Positions 23,627 to 32,091 of a DNA stretch of 64,000 nucleotides are shown here, in pieces (the first letter of the stretch is position 1; each line of letters opens with the position of its first letter). The notes beneath the pieces are model-generated. The model was not told the DNA's origin. It worked only from the letters and a program-made list of their open reading frames with translations, and did not search any database. The position numbers and the translations under genes were made by a program. Origin of the DNA: DASZFV01 sp035549075 (lineage in GTDB: Bacteria; Myxococcota_A; Polyangia; Fen-1088); NCBI GenBank assembly GCA_035549075.1, contig DASZRT010000087.1:3128-67127 (forward strand). Direction: 5' to 3'.

Positions 23627-24394
23627 TCAAGCAGCCGTGAGCACGCGCGGGCCGTCGTCGGTCACGGCGACCGTGTGCTCGACGTGCGCTGAGAGGCTCG
23701 CGTCGGCCGTGACGACCGTCCAGTCGTCGTCGAGCATGCGAACCTCTGGGCGTCCGGCGTTCAGCATCGGCTCGATCGCGAGCACCATCCCCGGTTTGAG
23801 CCGCAGCCCCAAGCCCGCGCGGCCGTGGTTGGGCACGCTCGGGGGCTCGTGCATGGCGCGGCCGATGCCGTGACCCACGAAATCGCGAACGATCGAATAA
23901 CCGAGCTCCTCGGCGTGCCCCTGGATCGCGGCGCCCACGTCGCCGAGCCGCGCGCCCGGAACGCACGCACGAATCGCGCGCTCGAGGCATTCCTGCGTGG
24001 CCGCGATGAGCGCGCGGGCCGGGGCGCTGACGATGCCGACCGCGACGGTGCGCGCGGCGTCCGCGCAATAGCCGTCCTTGTAACAAGCGAAGTCGATCCC
24101 CACGACGTCGCCTTCGCGCAGCACCTGATGCTGACTCGGGATGCCGTGAACGACGACCGTGTTCACCGAGGTACAGAGCACGGCGGGGTAGGGCGGCGCC
24201 CCGCCCGGCGCGTAGCCGAGGAACGCCGAGGTCGCCTTCGCCCGCCGCAGCTCGCGCGCGGCGATCGCGTTCAGCTGCGCCGTGGTCACGCCGGGCACGC
24301 ACGCCGCCTCGACCGCGTCGAGCACGGCCTTCACGATGAGGCCCGCCGCCCGCATCTTGGCCAACTCCCGCTCGCTCTTCAGGACGATTCCCAT
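23627..24394 (-). CDS. map: Type I methionine aminopeptidase
   Basis: A 255-residue metallopeptidase of the M24A family. The metal ligands are in place: GIDFACYKDGYCADAART (two Asp), GHGIGRAMHEPPSVPNHG (His) and AIEPMLNAG (Glu). The protein removes the initiator methionine from nascent proteins in the cytosol. Length is normal for the short type I form, with no N-terminal extension. The ATG at 24394 is preceded by a strand switch. It is unrelated in function to its convergent neighbour, the nit operon. Confidence 0.95.
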   Translation of the reverse strand: MGIVLKSERELAKMRAAGLIVKAVLDAVEAACVPGVTTAQLNAIAARELRRAKATSAFLGYAPGGAPPYPAVLCTSVNTVVVHGIPSQHQVLREGDVVGIDFACYKDGYCADAARTVAVGIVSAPARALIAATQECLERAIRACVPGARLGDVGAAIQGHAEELGYSIVRDFVGHGIGRAMHEPPSVPNHGRAGLGLRLKPGMVLAIEPMLNAGRPEVRMLDDDWTVVTADASLSAHVEHTVAVTDDGPRVLTAA

Positions 24395-24426
24395 GGCCCG
24401 ATTTTAAGCAGGAACATCCGAGAGGT

Positions 24427-24453
24427 CGTCACATCTTCGCTCGCCGATCCGTC
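24427..24453 (+). promoter_or_regulatory. ECF41-type promoter upstream of the YCII gene
   Basis: CGTCACA (24427-24433), a 16-base spacer and CGTC (24450-24453) match the reported ECF41 consensus TGTCACA-N16-CGTC at all but one position. It lies 22 bases before the YCII gene start, and the adjacent sigma factor is ECF41-like, so autoregulation is likely. Confidence 0.65.
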
Positions 24454-24474
24454 ATGCAGGCACGGAGGGACGAC

Positions 24475-24828
24475 ATGAAGTACGTGCTGCTGGTGTTTCA
24501 AGGGACCACGCCGCTGCCTGGGACGGATCGCTGGAGGGCGCTGCCGGACGCGGAACAGAAGCAGATCTACGCGGACTACGCGGCGTTGAACCAGACGCCC
24601 GGGATGACGCCGGGCCTGCCGCTCGGGCTGCCCGCGGCGGCGAGGACGGTGCAGGTGCGCGACGGGAAGGTCGAGGTGAAGAGCGGCCCGTATCTCAGCG
24701 AGGGCGTCGGCGGATACTCCGTGTACGAGGCGGAGAGCCTCGAAGCGGCGATCGAGCTCGCCGCGCGCATCCCGGCCGCTCGGTTGGGCGGCGCGGTGGA
24801 GATTCGGCCCGCCGAGAAGTATTGGTAG
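24475..24828 (+). CDS. YCII-related (DGPF-like) protein
   Basis: A 117-residue protein of the YCII/DGPF family. It begins MKYVLLVFQG and has VQVRDGKVEVKSGPYLSEGVGGYSVYEA and EIRPAEKYW. Such small barrel proteins are often encoded beside ECF sigma factors. The ATG at 24475 has a GGAGGG ribosome binding site; an ATG at 24454 is in the same frame but too close to the promoter's -10. The sigma factor gene follows 14 bases later, so both are one transcript. Function unknown, possibly a target or modulator of the sigma factor. Confidence 0.85.
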   Translation: MKYVLLVFQGTTPLPGTDRWRALPDAEQKQIYADYAALNQTPGMTPGLPLGLPAAARTVQVRDGKVEVKSGPYLSEGVGGYSVYEAESLEAAIELAARIPAARLGGAVEIRPAEKYW

Positions 24829-24842
24829 GGGGAGGCGCGCAG

Positions 24843-25727
24843 ATGACGAACGGCGACGATGGGCTCGCGAAGACGTTCGACCAAAGCCGTTCGCATCTGC
24901 GCGCGGTGGCGTACCGAATGCTCGGCTCGGACGGCGAGGCCGACGACGCCGTGCAGGAGGCCTGGCTCAAGGTCAGCCGCGCCGACACCGACGGCGTCGC
25001 GAACCTCGGCGGCTGGTTGACCACCGTCGTCGCGCGCGTTTGTCTCGACATGCTGCGCGCGCGCCGCGCGCACCGCGAGCAACCGTTGGAGACGGCCGCC
25101 GACGCGATGTCGGCGGGCTCGACGCCCGAGACCGAGGTCGCGTTCGCCGACGCGATCGGCCCCGCGCTGCTCGTCGTGCTCGACATGCTCGACCCTCGAG
25201 AGCGCGTCGCCTTCGTGCTGCACGACATGTTCGATCTGTCCTTCGAGGAGATCGCGCCCATCGTCGATCGCACGCCGGCGGCGGCGCGACAGCTGGCCAG
25301 CCGCGCGCGACGTCGCGTTCGTGGCGCGCCCGCGCCCACGACGGACGCGCAGAGCCGAGAGCTGGTGAACGCCTTCCTCGCGGCGTCGCGCGACGGCGAC
25401 TTCGAGCGGCTCCTCGCCGTGCTGTCGCCCGACGCCGTGCTCCGCGCCGACGCCACGGCCGTGCGGGTGGCGGCCGCCAATCAGCAGCACGGCGGGCCCA
25501 TCTTGGCGCCGGAGGTGCGGGGCGCCGCGCAGGTCGCGAATGCCTTCAAGGGCCGCGCGGCGGCGGCGCTTCCGGCCTCGATCGACGGCGAGGCCGGGGC
25601 GGTGTGGGCCCTCCGCGGTCAGGTGCGCTCGGCGTTCGTGTTCACGACCGACGGCGGCAAGATCACCGGCATCGACCTCGTCATGGACGCCGATCACCTA
25701 GGCGCGCTGAACATCGAGATGGGATGA
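24843..25727 (+). CDS. ECF41-like sigma factor with fused NTF2/SnoaL-like domain
   Basis: A 294-residue ECF sigma factor. Region 2 is at about residues 10-75 (HLRAVAYRMLGSDGEADDAVQEAWLK). The ECF41 signature LGGWLTTVVARVCLDMLRARRAH follows, then region 4 at about 105-160 with AAARQLASRARRRVRG. The C-terminal 120 residues form an NTF2/SnoaL-like regulatory domain that replaces a separate anti-sigma factor in ECF41. The ECF41 domain motifs WLPEP, DGGGK and NPDKL are not kept in recognisable form, so it may be a divergent member. The start ATG at 24843 follows GGGGGAGG. Confidence 0.8.
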   Translation: MTNGDDGLAKTFDQSRSHLRAVAYRMLGSDGEADDAVQEAWLKVSRADTDGVANLGGWLTTVVARVCLDMLRARRAHREQPLETAADAMSAGSTPETEVAFADAIGPALLVVLDMLDPRERVAFVLHDMFDLSFEEIAPIVDRTPAAARQLASRARRRVRGAPAPTTDAQSRELVNAFLAASRDGDFERLLAVLSPDAVLRADATAVRVAAANQQHGGPILAPEVRGAAQVANAFKGRAAAALPASIDGEAGAVWALRGQVRSAFVFTTDGGKITGIDLVMDADHLGALNIEMG

Positions 25728-25805
25728 GGTCGAGTTGGTGCTACGATCGAGTTGCCCGTGAATCGACGTCTCAGCGAAGACGTCTCGCAGGCAGGAGTCG
25801 TCGCC

Positions 25806-26567
25806 ATGAAGGTTCTCCCCGCGCTCGTCCTGTCAGCTGTGACGTTCGGATCTCAGCTGGCGCAGGCCCAAGAAGTTGGTTCCACCCCGCCCAACACGTC
25901 GAACGCGCAGCCGCCCACCGCCGCGCCCGGTACGCTCCCTCCGCCACCTCCCGCGGACGTCCCTGAGCCGCCGCAGCAGCAGGTTCAACAGGCTCAACCC
26001 GAAGCCGTTCCCCAGGCCGCGGAGCAGGCGCCGACGACCGGCCAGTGGGTCTACACGCAACAGTACGGCTGGGTCTGGATGCCCTACGGCGACCAGTACA
26101 CCTACGCCCCGACTCAAACCAACGCCTACCCCCAGGAGTACGTCTACTACCCGACCTACGGCTGGACCTGGGTCGCCGCGCCGTGGGTGTTTGGATGGGG
26201 CATTTCCCCGTACTGGGGCATCTACGGAACGGCGCACTTCGGCTGGTACGGCCGGCTGACCGCGGGCGGATGGCACGGCTACAACGGCGGGTACGGTTAC
26301 CGCGTCGGCGGTGGCTACGGCTACCGCGGCGGCTACGGCTACGGTCGTCCCGCCTACGGCGGCGGATATCACGGCGGGTACGCGGCGCCTCGCGCGGGCT
26401 ACAGCGGCGGCGGGTGGCGTGGCAGCCCGAGCGGTGGCGGTTGGCGCGGCGGCAGCAGCGGTGGCGGGTGGCGCGGTAGCCCGAGCGGCGGTGGATTCCA
26501 CGGCGGTGGCGGTGGATTTCACGGCGGCGGTGGATTCCACGGTGGCGGCGGACACGGTCACCGCTGA
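25806..26567 (+). CDS. Secreted Gly/Tyr/Pro-rich repetitive protein
   Basis: 253 residues with a signal peptide (MKVLPALVLSAVTFGSQLAQAQ). A Pro/Gln-rich region lies at about 25-80 and aromatic repeats (WVYTQQYGWVWMPYGD, YVYYPTYGWTWVAAPW) at 80-150. A long Gly-rich tail with Tyr, Arg and His repeats follows, ending in HGHR-like units. Such low-complexity tails are seen in outer-surface or matrix proteins of myxobacteria; a metal-binding or adhesive role is only a guess. The start is the ATG at 25806 with a GCAGGAG ribosome binding site. Repeats include tandem GYGYR and GGGWRGSPSG units. Confidence 0.75.
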   Translation: MKVLPALVLSAVTFGSQLAQAQEVGSTPPNTSNAQPPTAAPGTLPPPPPADVPEPPQQQVQQAQPEAVPQAAEQAPTTGQWVYTQQYGWVWMPYGDQYTYAPTQTNAYPQEYVYYPTYGWTWVAAPWVFGWGISPYWGIYGTAHFGWYGRLTAGGWHGYNGGYGYRVGGGYGYRGGYGYGRPAYGGGYHGGYAAPRAGYSGGGWRGSPSGGGWRGGSSGGGWRGSPSGGGFHGGGGGFHGGGGFHGGGGHGHR

Positions 26568-26572
26568 CGCGA

Positions 26573-27271
26573 TCAGTGCACGAGCGAGGCGGGGAACGCG
26601 GCTTCGACGAGGTGACGAAGCTCCTTCCTCGCGCTGCCGACCTGCTCGTTGATGCGTAAGAGATGCCGCTCGATGTCGGCGTACCTCGGCGCCGCTGCGT
26701 TCTGGTAGCGTCCGATGAGGTACGCCGACGTTTCGATCACGGCCAGCGTCTTGCCGACGGCGAGCGAGGCTCGTCGCGCCGTGAACCAGGTGACGTCGGT
26801 GCCCCCGGGCCCGCCGGAGCGGGGCGCACCGGGCTCCGGGGCCAGGACGAGAATGGCCATCTCGAGATCGAAGAGTCGTCCCAGCCCCTCCGTCACTCTC
26901 GCCGGTGTTCCCGGGGTTGCAAAGGCCTTGGCCATCTCCGTCAGACGATGGCGCACCCGCGCGATGAGGATCGCCGATTCCAGGGGCGGCATGCCCGCCC
27001 ATCCCTGGCGCCCACACTCGATGCGCGCGTCGAACCAGGTGCGATCATGCGGACCGCGGAGGAGGGTACCGACCCACCTCTCGAGGTCCAAGCTCGATTC
27101 GACACCATCCTGCGATTGAACCAACTGCGCAGCGAGGACGCGTGCTTCACGCAACAGCGTGGCGAGGTCCACCTTGGCTCGATCGTGGAGCGACGTGAGC
27201 GCGGCGCTCACGTCAGCGTCGAGCGCGACGTGCAGGCGCAAAATGTCGAGAACGTGCGTTCCTTCAAACAT
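26573..27271 (-). CDS. Protoglobin-like sensor domain protein
   Basis: A 232-residue helical protein whose middle part (about residues 65-125) resembles the globin-coupled-sensor/protoglobin core: WVGTLLRGPHDRTWFDARIECGRQGWAGMPPLESAI. In protoglobins the segment after the first helix reads IGxxHxxIG, where the His binds heme; here the corresponding stretch (residues 86-93) has no His, so heme binding is doubtful. No signalling output domain is attached. The start ATG at 27271 overlaps the end of the CheB-like gene by 8 bases, which implies translational coupling. Confidence 0.5.
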   Translation of the reverse strand: MFEGTHVLDILRLHVALDADVSAALTSLHDRAKVDLATLLREARVLAAQLVQSQDGVESSLDLERWVGTLLRGPHDRTWFDARIECGRQGWAGMPPLESAILIARVRHRLTEMAKAFATPGTPARVTEGLGRLFDLEMAILVLAPEPGAPRSGGPGGTDVTWFTARRASLAVGKTLAVIETSAYLIGRYQNAAAPRYADIERHLLRINEQVGSARKELRHLVEAAFPASLVH

Positions 27272-27917
27272 CGCTGACCGGTGCGAGCCGCGCCAGACCG
27301 TCGGCGCGCCGACAGAGCGCCGCGATTCGAAGCGCGAGCTCGGACGCCGGCGCGCACACGTCGACGTCGACGGACTGGAGGGCGTGGTTCGGCATGCTCG
27401 GACACTCCGCCTCGGCGGCGAGCTGAACGAGGACCATGCCCCCCGCGCGCTTGATCGCGACGACACCCTCCGCGCCGTTGCTGCCCATGCCGCTCAGGAC
27501 GACGGCGACGGCGCGGGCCCCGAACGACGCGGCGACCGACTCGAAGAGCGCCGTCGCCGACGGGCGATGGAAGCGGATCCTCGGCCCGCGCGCCAGCTCG
27601 AAGACGTCGCTCCGAACGCGCAGTTGCCGGTCACCCGCGGGCGCGACGTAGACGCATCCCGCGGCGAGACGCTCGCCGTCGACGGCGTCGACGACGGGGA
27701 CGAGGACGCGCTTTCCGAGGATCTCGACGAGGTAGCTACGCTGGTCCGGCGGACGATGGGTCAGCACGATCACCGCCGCGTCGAGCGGGGGGCGTAGCGC
27801 CTCGACGATCTCCCTCAGGGGGGTGAGGCTCCCGCTGGACCCCACGATGACGACCACCCGATTGGGCCCGTGGATGGGACTGACCTTCGCGGCACGCATG
27901 ATCTCCGCCGTTGCCAT
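27264..27917 (-). CDS. CheB-type methylesterase domain protein with altered catalytic Asp
   Basis: A 217-residue CheB catalytic domain without a receiver domain. The catalytic Ser (S28 in GSSGS) and His (H54 in LTHRPP) are present. The third residue, Asp in the usual GMGxDG motif, is Asn (N147 in SGMGSNGAEG). The methylesterase triad is therefore incomplete and activity may be lost or changed. CheB removes methyl groups from chemoreceptor glutamates. No other chemotaxis gene is nearby. It is co-transcribed and overlapping with the protoglobin-like gene. A divergent ECF sigma gene begins 196 bases away. Confidence 0.7.
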   Translation of the reverse strand: MATAEIMRAAKVSPIHGPNRVVVIVGSSGSLTPLREIVEALRPPLDAAVIVLTHRPPDQRSYLVEILGKRVLVPVVDAVDGERLAAGCVYVAPAGDRQLRVRSDVFELARGPRIRFHRPSATALFESVAASFGARAVAVVLSGMGSNGAEGVVAIKRAGGMVLVQLAAEAECPSMPNHALQSVDVDVCAPASELALRIAALCRRADGLARLAPVSDV

Positions 27918-28113
27918 CGGTGTGCCACCGGATCAGTCGTCGCGCGCGGCTCGCCCGAGCGAACGACCGCGAAGGCTTTGCGTCGGGACGCGCCCGTGCA
28001 GCGTGAATTGCGCGCGTGTGCCGGCTGGGACAATGGTGAGAGCCGACGTGCCACGAAAGGATTCCCGGCCGTTCGATCGTTTCGCCGCTTCGGGGGTCGG
28101 CTAACATCGACCC

Positions 28114-28947
28114 GTGACCGAGCCGGTTCCTTCGGACGAACAGCTCCTGGCGGAGGCGCGCGCGGGCGCCGCGCACGCGCTCGAGGCGCTCGTCGAGCGG
28201 CACCAGGCGCAGGTGTTCCGCTTCGGGATGAAGATGTGCGGCGATCCCGAGGACGCCAAGGACGTCCTGCAGGAGACGCTGCTCGCGATGGCGCGTGGCA
28301 TCCGGGAGTTCCGCGGCGCGTCTTCGCTGTCGACGTGGCTCTACACGATCGCGCGGAGCCACTGCATCAAGAAGCGGCGTCGCAGCAAGTTCGCGCCCGA
28401 CGAGGAGCAATCCTTCGACGCCACCGGCGCGGAGAGCGCGCGGGTGGCGGCGCCGGGAGACGCGCCCGACGAGGAGCTCGCGGCCAAGCAGGTCGCGCGC
28501 GCGCTCGAGGACGCGATCGCCGGTCTCGAGCCCGCGTACCGCGAGGTGCTCCTGTTGCGCGACGTCGAGGGCCTGACGGCGCCGGAAGTGGCGGAGGTCG
28601 TGGGCGCGAGCGTCCAGGCGGTCAAGAGTCGCCTGCACCGCGCCCGCCTCGCGGTGCGAGAGCGTCTCGCGCCGCTGCTCGGCGTTGCGCCGACCGCGGC
28701 CGTCTCGTCCGGCTGCCCAGACGTGCTGACCATGTTCTCGCAGCACCTCGAGGACGAGATCAGCGCCATGCAATGCGCCGAGATGGAGCGGCACCTCGAA
28801 GGCTGCGCCCGCTGTCGCGGCACCTGCGAGACCCTCAAGCGTACTCTCGCGCTCTGCCGGACGACCGGGACCGCCGCCTCCGTGCCCGCCGCCGTTCAGG
28901 CGTCGGTCCGCACCGCGCTGCGCGCGTTTCTCGCCGGGAGTGCTTGA
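28114..28947 (+). CDS. ECF sigma factor with a fused C-terminal zinc-finger (anti-sigma type) domain
   Basis: A 277-residue protein. The sigma region 2 at about 20-85 (ALVERHQAQVFRFGMKMCGDPEDAKDVLQE), a long linker and region 4 at about 130-190 are intact. The C-terminal 75 residues contain C201 and the pattern H227-x3-C231-x2-C234, typical of zinc-binding anti-sigma (ZAS, zf-HC2) domains. Sigma and anti-sigma modules are therefore on one chain, so self-inhibition by the tail and redox or metal release are plausible. The start is the GTG at 28114. It may be the first gene of an operon with thioredoxin. Confidence 0.85.
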   Translation: MTEPVPSDEQLLAEARAGAAHALEALVERHQAQVFRFGMKMCGDPEDAKDVLQETLLAMARGIREFRGASSLSTWLYTIARSHCIKKRRRSKFAPDEEQSFDATGAESARVAAPGDAPDEELAAKQVARALEDAIAGLEPAYREVLLLRDVEGLTAPEVAEVVGASVQAVKSRLHRARLAVRERLAPLLGVAPTAAVSSGCPDVLTMFSQHLEDEISAMQCAEMERHLEGCARCRGTCETLKRTLALCRTTGTAASVPAAVQASVRTALRAFLAGSA

Positions 28948-28990
28948 ACCCTTTTCCGTCCGCGCGGCTCTCATTCATCAGGAGGCCAAG

Positions 28991-29371
28991 ATGGCGATCG
29001 TGACCGTGACGCAAGAGACCTTCCCCGAGACCGTAAAGAGAGGAATCGTCGTGCTCGATTTCTGGGCGGCGTGGTGCGGGCCATGCCGCGCGTTCGCGCC
29101 CGTCTTCGAGGCGGCGGCGCGGCGGCACCCCGACGTGGTGTTCGGCAAAGTCGACACGCAGGCGGAACCCGGCCTCGCCGCCGCCTTCGACATCCGCGCC
29201 ATCCCGACGCTCATGGTGGTCCGCGACGGCGTGCTGCTGGGGGCCTTCCCCGGCGCGATGCCGGGCGCGCGGCTCGACAAGCTCGTCGATCAGGTGCGCG
29301 CGCTCGACATGGCCGACGTGCGCCGAAAGCTGGCCGAGGCCGAGCGCGCCTCGGGGAAGGAGGCCGCCTGA
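28991..29371 (+). CDS. Thioredoxin family protein
   Basis: A 126-residue thioredoxin fold with the active site WCGPC (C29, C32) and the cis-proline segment AIPTLMVVRDG. A short C-terminal helical extension (VRRKLAEAERASGKEAA) is added to the usual domain. It catalyses thiol-disulfide exchange in the cytosol. The ATG at 28991 follows an AGGAGG ribosome binding site. The gene lies 43 bases after the zinc-finger ECF sigma factor and overlaps by one base with a Cys-rich small protein, so the three may act together in a redox response. Confidence 0.9.
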   Translation: MAIVTVTQETFPETVKRGIVVLDFWAAWCGPCRAFAPVFEAAARRHPDVVFGKVDTQAEPGLAAAFDIRAIPTLMVVRDGVLLGAFPGAMPGARLDKLVDQVRALDMADVRRKLAEAERASGKEAA

Positions 29372-29553
29372 TGTGTCGTCGCGTCGAATGTCGCAAGTGC
29401 GGCCGCCCGACCTTCGCCGGCTGCGGCGCGCACGTCGAGCAGGTGCTCGGCAACGTTCCCCCGTCGCAGCGCTGCCTCTGTCGCCAAGACAGCGAGAAGC
29501 CCCCGAGCGCGACGGATCTCCGTTCGCGGCTGAAGTCACTGCTCGGCTGGTGA
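29371..29553 (+). CDS. Small Cys-rich (zinc-ribbon-like) protein
   Basis: A 60-residue protein with C-x2-C twice over: CRRVECRKCGRPTFAGCG and then RCLCRQ. The motif GCGAHVEQVL is conserved in a widespread family of small unannotated proteins. It probably binds zinc. The ATG at 29371 shares its A with the thioredoxin stop TGATG, so the genes are translationally coupled. Function unknown; it may be a thioredoxin substrate. Confidence 0.7.
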   Translation: MCRRVECRKCGRPTFAGCGAHVEQVLGNVPPSQRCLCRQDSEKPPSATDLRSRLKSLLGW

Positions 29554-29655
29554 ACGGACCTCGCGCATCCTGATCGCCGCCCGCTTCGCCGCGCGCAGCG
29601 GTTGCGGCGTCGGTGGGCGACGTCGCGACGAGCACGGCGCCGTGGTTTGCCGCGA

Positions 29656-30720
29656 TCAGCGCGGGCGCGCGCGCTCGTACTGAGGCGGCCAGGGAGTCGA
29701 CACGCCCAACTCGGTCGCGGCGCGCAGGGGCCAGTAGGGGTCGCGCAGCAGGGCGCGGGCGAGGAAGACCATGTCCGCTTGGCCGTTGCGCAGCACGTGC
29801 TCGGCTTGGCTCGGCGAGGTGATGAGTCCGATGGCCGCGGTCGGGATGCCCGCCTCGCTCCGGACGCGCGCCGCGTTCGGCACCTGATAACCGGGACCGG
29901 CGTCGATCCGGACGCGCGGCGCGATGCCGCCCGACGAGCAGTCGATGAGATCGACCCCTTCCGTCTTGAGACGCCGCGCGAGCGCGATGGAGTCCTCCAC
30001 GTCCCAACCGTCGGGGCCGAGCCAGTCCGTCGTCGAGAGCCGCACGAGGAGCGGGCGTTGGTCGGGCCAGTGCCGGCGCACGGCGCGCACGATCTCCAGC
30101 AGCAAGCGGATGCGGTTTTCGAAGGTGCCGCCCCAGAGATCGTCGCGGCGGTTCGAGATGGGAGAGAGGAACTCGTGCACGAGGTAGCCGTGAGCGGCGT
30201 GAATCTCGACGACATCGAGCTCTGCTTGGAGGGCCCGCCGCGCCGCCGCGCCGAAGGCGTCGATGACGGAGGTGATGTCCGCCGGCGACATGGGCTCCGG
30301 GGTCTGATGACCGTCGTCGAAGGCGATCGCGCTAGGGCCGATGATGGGCCGCCAACCGCGAGGTGGATCGACGGGCAGACCGCCGTCCCACGGTCGGGCG
30401 GTCGAGGCCTTGCGGCCGGCGTGGGCGAGCTGCACGCCCATGGCCGCGCCGTGCGCATGGGCGAACCGCGCGATCCGCTGGAGCGCGGGGACGTGCTCGT
30501 CCTTCCAGAGCCCGAGATCGTCCGGGCTGATTCGCCCGCGCGGCTCGACCGCGGTCGCCTCGGTGAGCACGAGGCCCGCCCCGCCGACCGCGCGGCTGCC
30601 GAGGTGAACCAGATGCCAATCGTCGGCGAAGCCGTCCTGGCTCGAGTACTGGCACATGGGCGACACGCCGATCCGGTTGCGGAAGGTGACGCCCCGGAGC
30701 TGGAAAGGATCGAACAGCAC
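29656..30720 (-). CDS. Old yellow enzyme-type NADH:flavin oxidoreductase (NamA/YqjM class)
   Basis: A 354-residue flavoprotein of the OYE family. It has the class motif LFDPFQLRGVTFRNRIGVSPMCQY, with the Cys typical of the YqjM subfamily, then the LAHAGRKAS active-site loop and EIHAAHGYLVHEFLSPISNRR. It reduces activated C=C bonds of enones or nitro compounds using FMN and NAD(P)H. The start is a GTG at 30720. It stands alone on this strand. Substrate is not predictable. Confidence 0.9.
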   Translation of the reverse strand: MLFDPFQLRGVTFRNRIGVSPMCQYSSQDGFADDWHLVHLGSRAVGGAGLVLTEATAVEPRGRISPDDLGLWKDEHVPALQRIARFAHAHGAAMGVQLAHAGRKASTARPWDGGLPVDPPRGWRPIIGPSAIAFDDGHQTPEPMSPADITSVIDAFGAAARRALQAELDVVEIHAAHGYLVHEFLSPISNRRDDLWGGTFENRIRLLLEIVRAVRRHWPDQRPLLVRLSTTDWLGPDGWDVEDSIALARRLKTEGVDLIDCSSGGIAPRVRIDAGPGYQVPNAARVRSEAGIPTAAIGLITSPSQAEHVLRNGQADMVFLARALLRDPYWPLRAATELGVSTPWPPQYERARPR

Positions 30721-30859
30721 GGTTCATCGATAGCACATCGGTCTCGGGCAGACTTTGCGTGACGGCGCGGCCGGCGCGCAAACGTTGCGACATGCGGCGC
30801 CCGGCGCGCGTCTGCCGAAAGGGCCGTCGGTGGGCACGGCGCTTGCGAACACGGGCGTC

Positions 30860-31603
30860 ATGCCGACGACGATCGCCGCGCCCGCCACGGTTCCGCTGCG
30901 CGGTTTCGTGGATGGCTCGCGGCTCGGCTCTGGTGACTCGCTCGTCCGAGGTCGCGAGGCGATCTACAAAGTCGGCCTCTGGGCCGCCGTGCTCTCGTCG
31001 GTCTTCAGCATCGTCTATGACATTGGGCAGCTCGCCGAGTGGCTCGGTCTCATGGGCTCGGGCGGCGGACCGGAGAGCGACAGCACCTGGGTTGGCCTCG
31101 TGGTCCTCCTCGTGCCGTCCTTCTTCCTCGGGCTCTCCTTCGTCGTCCTCATCGGCAGCGTCCATCGTCACGCGGCCACCGAGAAGAAGATCTGGAGCCA
31201 GACCGCGCTCACGTTCGCGATCATGTACGGCACGCTGATCTGCTTGAATTACTTCGTGCAGCTCACGCTGATCGCGCCCGCCCTCCACCGAGGCGACGTC
31301 CCAGACCACGTCAGACCCTTCGTCTTCCACGTCTTCAATTCGTTCACCTATTCGGCGGACCTCCTCGGCTACTCCTTCATGAGCCTGTCGACTTTGTTCG
31401 CCGCCTTCGTGTTCTCGGGAGCTGGGTTGCAGAGGGTGATCCGTTCGTTCCTGATCGCGAACGGACTCATCGTTCCGTTCATCGCCCTGCAGACCTACTA
31501 CCACCCCTTGATCTGGGTGGCGTCGCTTTGGGGCGGCACGCTGCCGGGCTCGACGATCGCTCTGGCCGTGCTCTTCAAACGAGAGCTCTACGCACGTCGG
31601 TAG
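30860..31603 (+). CDS. Six-helix integral membrane protein of unknown function
   Basis: A 247-residue protein with six predicted membrane segments starting near residues 38, 75, 115, 165, 192 and 215. There is no signal peptide or recognised domain. It has a conserved-looking ending FKRELYARR. The ATG at 30860 was chosen over upstream starts because those lie in low-complexity leader. No operon partner is evident. I do not recognise the family; a DUF4386-like protein is one possibility. Confidence 0.6.
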   Translation: MPTTIAAPATVPLRGFVDGSRLGSGDSLVRGREAIYKVGLWAAVLSSVFSIVYDIGQLAEWLGLMGSGGGPESDSTWVGLVVLLVPSFFLGLSFVVLIGSVHRHAATEKKIWSQTALTFAIMYGTLICLNYFVQLTLIAPALHRGDVPDHVRPFVFHVFNSFTYSADLLGYSFMSLSTLFAAFVFSGAGLQRVIRSFLIANGLIVPFIALQTYYHPLIWVASLWGGTLPGSTIALAVLFKRELYARR

Positions 31604-31708
31604 CGCTCTCAGATGGCGGCAAGCGCTTCGCCAGAGTTTCGTGCTGGCGACCATGCGCACGAGGCATTTCCATCGTAGCTTTCGTGCTCACGGAGGGAGG
31701 AGCCGAAC

Positions 31709-32086
31709 ATGTTGAGGGACAAAGCTGTGATCGCGACCGTGGCGGTGAAGGACCTCGCGACGGCCCGGAGGTTCTACGAGGGCGTGCTCGGTCTCGACGT
31801 GAAGTCCACCGGTGGCGCGGAGGCCATGACCTTCGAGAGCGGAGGGGCCTCGCTCATCGTCTACCGCTCGCAGTACGCGGGCACGAACAAGGCGACGGCG
31901 CTCAATTGGAACGTGGGTGACGAGCTCGAGAAGACCGTCGCCGCGCTCGCAGACAAGGGCGTGTCGTTCGAGCACTACGACTTTCCCGGCATGGTCCGGA
32001 ACGGCGACGTCCACGTCATGGGAACCGCGAAGTCCGCCTGGTTCAAAGACCCGGACGGCAACATCATCGCCCTCATGAGCATGTAG
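31709..32086 (+). CDS. VOC/glyoxalase-fold protein
   Basis: A 125-residue VOC protein of two beta-alpha-beta-beta-beta units. It begins MLRDKAVIATVAVKDLATARRFYEGVLGL, a common glyoxalase/bleomycin-resistance opening, and ends AWFKDPDGNIIALM. The family binds a metal and acts on small molecules; the substrate is unknown. The ATG at 31709 has a GGAGGAG ribosome binding site. The disulfide-oxidoreductase gene starts 5 bases after its stop, so both are co-transcribed. Confidence 0.85.
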   Translation: MLRDKAVIATVAVKDLATARRFYEGVLGLDVKSTGGAEAMTFESGGASLIVYRSQYAGTNKATALNWNVGDELEKTVAALADKGVSFEHYDFPGMVRNGDVHVMGTAKSAWFKDPDGNIIALMSM

Positions 32087-32091
32087 CACCG

